DNA of 9,371 nucleotides, from NCBI GenBank assembly GCA_012522875.1, contig JAAYJP010000015.1, forward strand, positions 1 through 9,371, given 5' to 3'. Each line of letters opens with the position of its first letter. Position 1 is the first letter of the stretch. The stretch is from Clostridiales bacterium. GTDB lineage: Bacteria > Bacillota > Clostridia > Christensenellales > Aristaeellaceae. Shown here one piece after another: positions 5,837 to 9,371 of this stretch. The position numbers and the translations under genes were made by a program. Under the pieces are notes generated by a model, which searched no databases, was not told the origin of the DNA, and saw only the letters and a program-made list of their open reading frames with translations.

Positions 5837-6904
5837 CTATCTGCCTTTTGGGTTCTCTACACAAATCTCCTTTAGCCCCTCATTACCAAAATACCTCTGC
5901 GCCGCGCGCTCCACTAGCGCAAGCCGGCGCTTGTTCACGGGTTCAAAAAGAGTGGCGGTGAGCTTCCTGGCGTTAATGTTCCAGCGGCCAGCCACATCAC
6001 CCGAGACAAGCAGGGCGGGGTGGATAATGCCGGTCTTGGTGAAAATACCGCGCAGGTGGCGCGCCGGCAGGAAGGAGTTGGCCTTTTTCTGAAAGCCCAG
6101 CAGCAACTGGTCAAAGCCAGCCAGGAAGAGGATGTCAGGGATGTCCGGGAGCACGCTTTCCTCCCCTTCTTCGGGCAGGTCATAGCGGACCATACCGTCC
6201 ACCATTTTCTGCCTCAGCGGAAGCTGGTCCATGATCCGCTTCATTTGTGCCTGGGGCTTTTGGAAGTAGTAGCTGGCGTCCCTTAGCGACGCGGGCCCGA
6301 AATGCGTGAAATAGCGCATGGCCAACACAAAGGCCGCCTTCTCACGCTCCATGCTCTCAAAGGGAGGACAAAGCCGGTATCGGCCGGGGTCCATTGCCTC
6401 CTGGCATATGTGGCCTCGTACCGCCAGGAGGCGGATCAGGCCTCCCCAGGCGTTGAAAACGCTCAGGCCTTCTTCTCTGGTCATCCCGGACAGGGCACAC
6501 AGGTCCTTAAGCTCCCTGCGCGTTTTGGGGCCGCCTTTCAGTGATTCCAGGATGATATGGGCGAAGGTGCTCTTCCTTAAGCCGCTTGCATGAGGATCAT
6601 CCCGGAAGCTGTCCAGATCCCTATGGCTGGGATCTGTTTCCGGGTGAACATACAGCGGCAAATCAGCCTCCGGAAATGTGTGCAGCGTGCCCCGCACACC
6701 ATAGGAACGCACCAACCCTCTCCCCCAGCCTGAAAGCCCGTCTGGTTCACAGCGGGCTTTCAGGGCGTAGTAGGGAGCGAAGGCAAACTGGGCCTGCAGG
6801 CCATTAAGCCTGGCGCACACATCAAGCGGTTTGGCCGGGTTTGTCAGCCGCTGGCGATAAAGCGCAGTTCGCTTCCAATGATGAATGGAAAGGGTTTCAG
6901 GCAT
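5837..6904 (-). CDS. HTH_42/AlkZ-like winged-helix protein, putative DNA glycosylase
   Basis: The 355-residue product matches the HTH_42 (COG3214) superfamily, which includes AlkZ and AlkX/YcaQ, DNA glycosylases that excise bulky alkylated bases and unhook interstrand crosslinks. Visible landmarks are LNGLQAQFAFAPYYALKAR (33-51), VRGTLHTFPEADLPLYV (70-86), a central winged-helix stretch rich in basic residues (about 108-165), RYFTHFGPASLRDASYYF (197-214), LAGFDQLLLGFQKK (261-274) and GIIHPALLVSGDVAGRWNI (292-310). Gln37-Ala-Gln39 matches the Q-x-Q catalytic motif described for AlkZ; YcaQ-type enzymes have Q-x-D. No secretion signal is visible. The start lies 15 nt after the stop of the Gfo/Idh gene and has only a weak ribosome binding site, suggesting translational coupling. 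Family membership is firm; glycosylase activity and substrate are inferred. Confidence 0.85.
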   Translation of the reverse strand: MPETLSIHHWKRTALYRQRLTNPAKPLDVCARLNGLQAQFAFAPYYALKARCEPDGLSGWGRGLVRSYGVRGTLHTFPEADLPLYVHPETDPSHRDLDSFRDDPHASGLRKSTFAHIILESLKGGPKTRRELKDLCALSGMTREEGLSVFNAWGGLIRLLAVRGHICQEAMDPGRYRLCPPFESMEREKAAFVLAMRYFTHFGPASLRDASYYFQKPQAQMKRIMDQLPLRQKMVDGMVRYDLPEEGEESVLPDIPDILFLAGFDQLLLGFQKKANSFLPARHLRGIFTKTGIIHPALLVSGDVAGRWNINARKLTATLFEPVNKRRLALVERAAQRYFGNEGLKEICVENPKGR

Positions 6905-6919
6905 AACCGTGTCTTTCGA

Positions 6920-7876
6920 TTACCGCGCCGCTTCCAGGATGCGCAGGATTACTTTGATGTTGCGCCGGGTTTCCTCAAGGCTGACAGCAGCCGGCCGGTT
7001 ATTCAGGATAGCGTCGGCAAAGCCCTCCGCCTCCCTGACATAGCGCTTGCAGGGCGCGACCCGGATCTCTGTGGCCTTCCCGTCCTTCACCAACAGGATC
7101 GGCGTTGTGGTGTCGTCGAAGGTATCTTGTATCAAGAGCGTCCCGCCTGTCCCGTTGATTTCCGTGAACATGCAGGAATGGCTGTCAAGGCCTGAGTTGA
7201 CGGTCGCGATGACCCCGTTGCGGTAGCGCAGCACTGCGCTGAGTGAGTCGTCCACTTCCTGGCGCTCTGCCTTCAGAGCGCAAACATCCGTTGGTTCTTC
7301 CACCATCAGCATGCCGATGAAATTCACCGGATAACAGCCCACATCCCAGAGGCTCCCGCCGCCAAGGCTTGCATTAAGCCGGATGTCAGACAGGTCCTCC
7401 AGCAGAAAGCGGAAGGTGGCGTTGATATGCCGTATCTCCCCGATAACGCCTTCTGCAAGCAGCTCCTTTACCTTCTGGGTGCGCGTGGTGAAGCGGTACA
7501 TAAAGGCCTCCATCAGAAGCACCTTGTTCTCCCTGGCGGCGGCCGTCATCGCATCCACATCATCAAGGCTAAGCGCCAGGGGCTTTTCACAGAGAATGTG
7601 TTTCCCGGCGTTAGCAGCCTTGATGGCCCACTCCTTATGCATGGAATTGGGCAGTGGGATATACACTGCGTGCACTTTGGGGTCATCCAGCAGCGCTTGG
7701 TAACTGTCATACGCCTTTTCAAAGGGATAGGCGCCCATGGCCTCCCTGCGGCGCGCGGTGTTCGTTGAAGCGACCGCGTACAGGTTGGCATTCCGTGCCT
7801 CCAGAATACCTGGAATCACCTTATCCCTGGCAATACGTGCATACCCCAGAATGCCGAAATTGATCCGCTTCTCCAT
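6920..7876 (-). CDS. Gfo/Idh/MocA family NAD(P)-dependent oxidoreductase
   Basis: The 318-residue protein has the two-domain layout of the family. An N-terminal Rossmann fold begins INFGILGYARIARDKVIPGI (5-22), a GxxGxA-type dinucleotide loop. VYIPLPNSMHKEWAIKAANAGKHILCEKPLAL (71-102) contains the hallmark EKP, with Lys98 the expected catalytic lysine. MEAFMYRF (122-129) and GGGSLWDVGCYPVN (172-185) belong to the substrate-binding beta-sheet domain; the D-x-x-x-Y arrangement resembles glucose-fructose oxidoreductase and dihydrodiol dehydrogenase relatives. Oxidation or reduction of a sugar or cyclitol is likely, but the substrate is not identifiable. A good ribosome binding site AAGGAGA (7884-7890) lies 7 nt before the ATG. 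It is first in a two-gene transcription unit with the AlkZ-like gene and is divergent from the ABC transporter genes, with 121 bp between starts. Confidence 0.95.
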   Translation of the reverse strand: MEKRINFGILGYARIARDKVIPGILEARNANLYAVASTNTARRREAMGAYPFEKAYDSYQALLDDPKVHAVYIPLPNSMHKEWAIKAANAGKHILCEKPLALSLDDVDAMTAAARENKVLLMEAFMYRFTTRTQKVKELLAEGVIGEIRHINATFRFLLEDLSDIRLNASLGGGSLWDVGCYPVNFIGMLMVEEPTDVCALKAERQEVDDSLSAVLRYRNGVIATVNSGLDSHSCMFTEINGTGGTLLIQDTFDDTTTPILLVKDGKATEIRVAPCKRYVREAEGFADAILNNRPAAVSLEETRRNIKVILRILEAAR

Positions 7877-7902
7877 ACGCTTATCTCCTTCGCTTTTTAT
7901 AC

Positions 7903-7908
7903 AATATA
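7903..7908 (-). promoter_or_regulatory. Candidate -10 box for the Gfo/Idh gene pair
   Basis: TATATT on the minus strand (7908-7903) sits in an AT-rich tract and would start transcription near 7896, giving a leader of about 20 nt that still contains the ribosome binding site. An overlapping TATAAA (7901-7896) would start inside the ribosome binding site and is less likely. No convincing -35 was found at 16-18 nt. Confidence 0.4.
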
Positions 7909-7949
7909 CACCATTTTCCCTGAAAAGGCACGCGCAGGGGCTGGATATA

Positions 7950-7958
7950 TGCTAAAAT
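7950..7958 (+). promoter_or_regulatory. Candidate extended -10 promoter for the ABC transporter operon
   Basis: TGCTAAAAT (7950-7958) fits the extended -10 pattern TGnTATAAT with one mismatch in the hexamer. Initiation is predicted near 7965, giving a leader of about 33 nt before the ATG at 7998. The upstream -35 region is poor, which extended -10 promoters can tolerate. It is about 45 bp from the divergent candidate -10 at 7903-7908, so a single regulator could act on both. Confidence 0.45.
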
Positions 7959-7997
7959 GGCTGCAAAGTTTGATATTGAACCGGAAAGGAATGTGCT

Positions 7998-8711
7998 ATG
8001 CTTACCATCAGCCATCTGACCAAAGCCTTTGGGGAGAAGAAAGCGGTGGACGACCTGTCCATCCATATCAAGCCTGGCGAGATATATGGCTTCATCGGCC
8101 ACAATGGCGCCGGAAAAACGACTACCATCAAAGCCTGCTGCGGCATCCTGCAGTTTGAGGCCGGGGAAATCAGTGTGGGCGGCCACAGTATCAAAACGGA
8201 CCCCCTGGCATGCAAACGCCAATTGGCTTATATTCCGGACAACCCGGATCTGTACGAATTTATGACGGGAATCAGGTATCTCAACTTCATCGCTGATATC
8301 TTTCAAATCCCGGCAGAATCTCGCCTGGAACGGATCCGCAGCTTTGCCGGTCTGTTTGAACTGACAGATGATCTGGCCCAAATGGTTTCCGCCTACTCCC
8401 ACGGCATGAAACAGAAGCTGGCCATTATATCTGCGCTGATTCACGAACCCTGGCTGCTGATTATGGATGAACCCTTTACCGGCCTTGACCCCAAAGCTTC
8501 TTTTGTTCTTAAACGAATCATGCGCGATATCTGCAACGGGGGGGGCGCGGTATTTTTCTCCACCCATGTACTGGAGGTGGCGGAAAAGTTGTGCGACAAA
8601 GTGGCCATCATCCGCAGGGGCAAACTGGTGAAGTCCGGCACTATGGAATCAGTGAGAGGGGATGAATCCCTTGAAGAGGTTTTCCTGGAATTGGAGGAAG
8701 ATCATGCTTAG
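7998..8711 (+). CDS. ABC transporter ATP-binding protein (ABC-2 type exporter)
   Basis: This 237-residue cytoplasmic nucleotide-binding subunit would drive the permease encoded next to it. Walker A is GHNGAGKTT (34-42). The Q-loop region reads LAYIPDNPDLYEFMTG (76-91), with Asp81 where a Gln is usual; from memory this substitution recurs in related exporter ATPases of Bacillota. The signature motif is the variant YSHGMKQK (133-140). Walker B LLIMDEP (153-159) carries the catalytic Glu158, followed by the D-loop TGLDP (161-165). The H-loop is STHVLE (188-193). The start has a moderate ribosome binding site (GGAAAGGAA, 7983-7991, 6 nt from the ATG). The stop overlaps the permease start by 8 bp, indicating coupled translation. 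The closest functional types are drug, antimicrobial-peptide or uncharacterised ABC-2 exporters; the substrate is unknown. Confidence 0.95.
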   Translation: MLTISHLTKAFGEKKAVDDLSIHIKPGEIYGFIGHNGAGKTTTIKACCGILQFEAGEISVGGHSIKTDPLACKRQLAYIPDNPDLYEFMTGIRYLNFIADIFQIPAESRLERIRSFAGLFELTDDLAQMVSAYSHGMKQKLAIISALIHEPWLLIMDEPFTGLDPKASFVLKRIMRDICNGGGAVFFSTHVLEVAEKLCDKVAIIRRGKLVKSGTMESVRGDESLEEVFLELEEDHA

Positions 8712-9371
8712 GGCATTGATAAAAACCCGCCTTCAGATGGCCTGGCAGGCCGCTTTTACCATCGGCGGCCGGCGCAAGAACCGTCGGCTGATACAGGCAA
8801 TCATCATTGTTCTGATGGGTTTCGCCATCCTTTCATTTGCGGGTGTGTTTGGGATGTTTTTCGCCTCCCTGGCCCAACCTTTTTCACAGGCAGGCCTTGA
8901 CTGGTTTTTCTTCGCCCTGGCGGGCGTCAGCGCGTTCACGTTGTGCTTTGTCAGCAGCATTTTCATGGCTCAGCCCCTTTTGTTCCAAGCCAGGGACAAC
9001 GAATTGCTGCTTTCCATGCCCATCCCCCCCGGAATGATTCTCTTCGGCCGCATGGCAGCACTCCTGTTCTTCAACTTTCTGATAACCCTCACGGTACTGG
9101 CACCCGCCGCCATTGCCTGGGCCGCTCAAATCGGGATGGGCGTTGGCAGTTGGATATGCTTTGCCCTTATATGCCTGGCGTTGCCGTTTTTGGCCATAGC
9201 GCTCTCCAGCCTCCTGGGGTGGGGCCTGGCTGTCATCAGCACCCGCCTGCGCAGGAAGTCACTGATAACCACGCTGCTTTCAATCCTTCTGATGCTGGGG
9301 TATCTGGCCGGTATGTCCCGGATGAATGTGCTTTTGGCCCGGCTTGTCCAGCAGGGACAGCAGATCGCAGA
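8704..9371 (+). CDS. ABC-2 type transporter permease, partial (3' end outside window)
   Basis: The reading frame starts at ATG 8704 inside the end of the ATPase gene (overlap ATGCTTAG) and stays open to the window edge, giving 222 residues so far. A strong ribosome binding site GGAGG (8693-8697) lies 6 nt upstream. The N-terminus is basic and cytoplasmic in character (RTRR-type segment GGRRKNRR at 21-28). Hydrophobic membrane segments follow at about 30-55, 66-88, 111-140, 148-179 (probably two close spans or one long one) and 188-205. The segment RDNELLLSMPIPPGMIL (97-113) resembles the conserved cytoplasmic loop of large Bacillota ABC-2 permeases, which typically exceed 500 residues. Together with the upstream ATPase it forms an exporter in the cytoplasmic membrane. 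The substrate cannot be deduced and the full length is unknown. Confidence 0.88.
   Translation, partial: MLRALIKTRLQMAWQAAFTIGGRRKNRRLIQAIIIVLMGFAILSFAGVFGMFFASLAQPFSQAGLDWFFFALAGVSAFTLCFVSSIFMAQPLLFQARDNELLLSMPIPPGMILFGRMAALLFFNFLITLTVLAPAAIAWAAQIGMGVGSWICFALICLALPFLAIALSSLLGWGLAVISTRLRRKSLITTLLSILLMLGYLAGMSRMNVLLARLVQQGQQIA

Noticed and set aside
5834..5960. Search for a plus-strand terminator after the aldo/keto reductase
   Set aside because: Only a weak 5-bp stem (AGCGC/GCGCT, about 5916-5931) without a real T-tract was found, so no terminator is called.
7881..8567. A 228-codon minus-strand open frame opposite the ABC ATPase
   Set aside because: The plus strand carries a full set of ABC ATPase motifs in this interval, and the antisense frame shows no family features.

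Overview
The window (about 9.4 kb, GC-rich by eye) looks like the chromosome of a Bacillota bacterium, probably a member of the Clostridia. Three things point there. A perfect CIRCE operator precedes a four-gene hrcA-grpE-dnaK-dnaJ heat-shock operon. The DnaK lacks the N-terminal-quadrant insertion found in Gram-negative DnaK. Most genes have strong GGAGG-type ribosome binding sites. The lineage is an inference; no rRNA or other phylogenetic marker is present.

Positions 1-4870 hold the class I heat-shock operon, read on the minus strand from a sigma-A-like promoter at 4839-4868. CIRCE (4803-4829) lies just downstream of the predicted transcription start. The order is hrcA (repressor), grpE (nucleotide exchange factor), dnaK (Hsp70) and dnaJ (Hsp40), ending in a strong intrinsic terminator at 19-51. 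A large nested stem-loop without a U-tract lies between dnaK and dnaJ. HrcA should repress its own operon, and GrpE and DnaJ are the co-chaperones of DnaK, so the locus is a self-contained regulated chaperone machine.

Positions 4871-5833 hold a divergently transcribed aldo/keto reductase with a complete D-Y-K-H tetrad. An inverted repeat sits in its presumed promoter. Positions 5837-7876 hold a minus-strand pair: a Gfo/Idh/MocA-type NAD(P)-dependent oxidoreductase, then an HTH_42-superfamily protein. The latter carries a Q-A-Q motif at residues 37-39, which resembles the catalytic motif of AlkZ-type DNA glycosylases that unhook interstrand crosslinks. This pair converges on the aldo/keto reductase with only 3 bp between the stop codons, and its likely terminator lies inside the last codons of the reductase gene.

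Positions 7877-9371 begin with a divergent promoter region, followed by a plus-strand ABC-2-type transporter. The complete ATPase gene overlaps by 8 bp a multi-spanning permease gene that runs off the window.

No mobile element, CRISPR array, tRNA or rRNA was seen, and no gene-free stretch exceeds 300 bases; the longest is about 218 bp at 4773-4990. Most of the window is conventional housekeeping sequence. The points most worth a second look are the AlkZ-like protein, the dnaK-dnaJ intergenic structure, the terminator embedded in a convergent gene, and the inverted repeat before the aldo/keto reductase.
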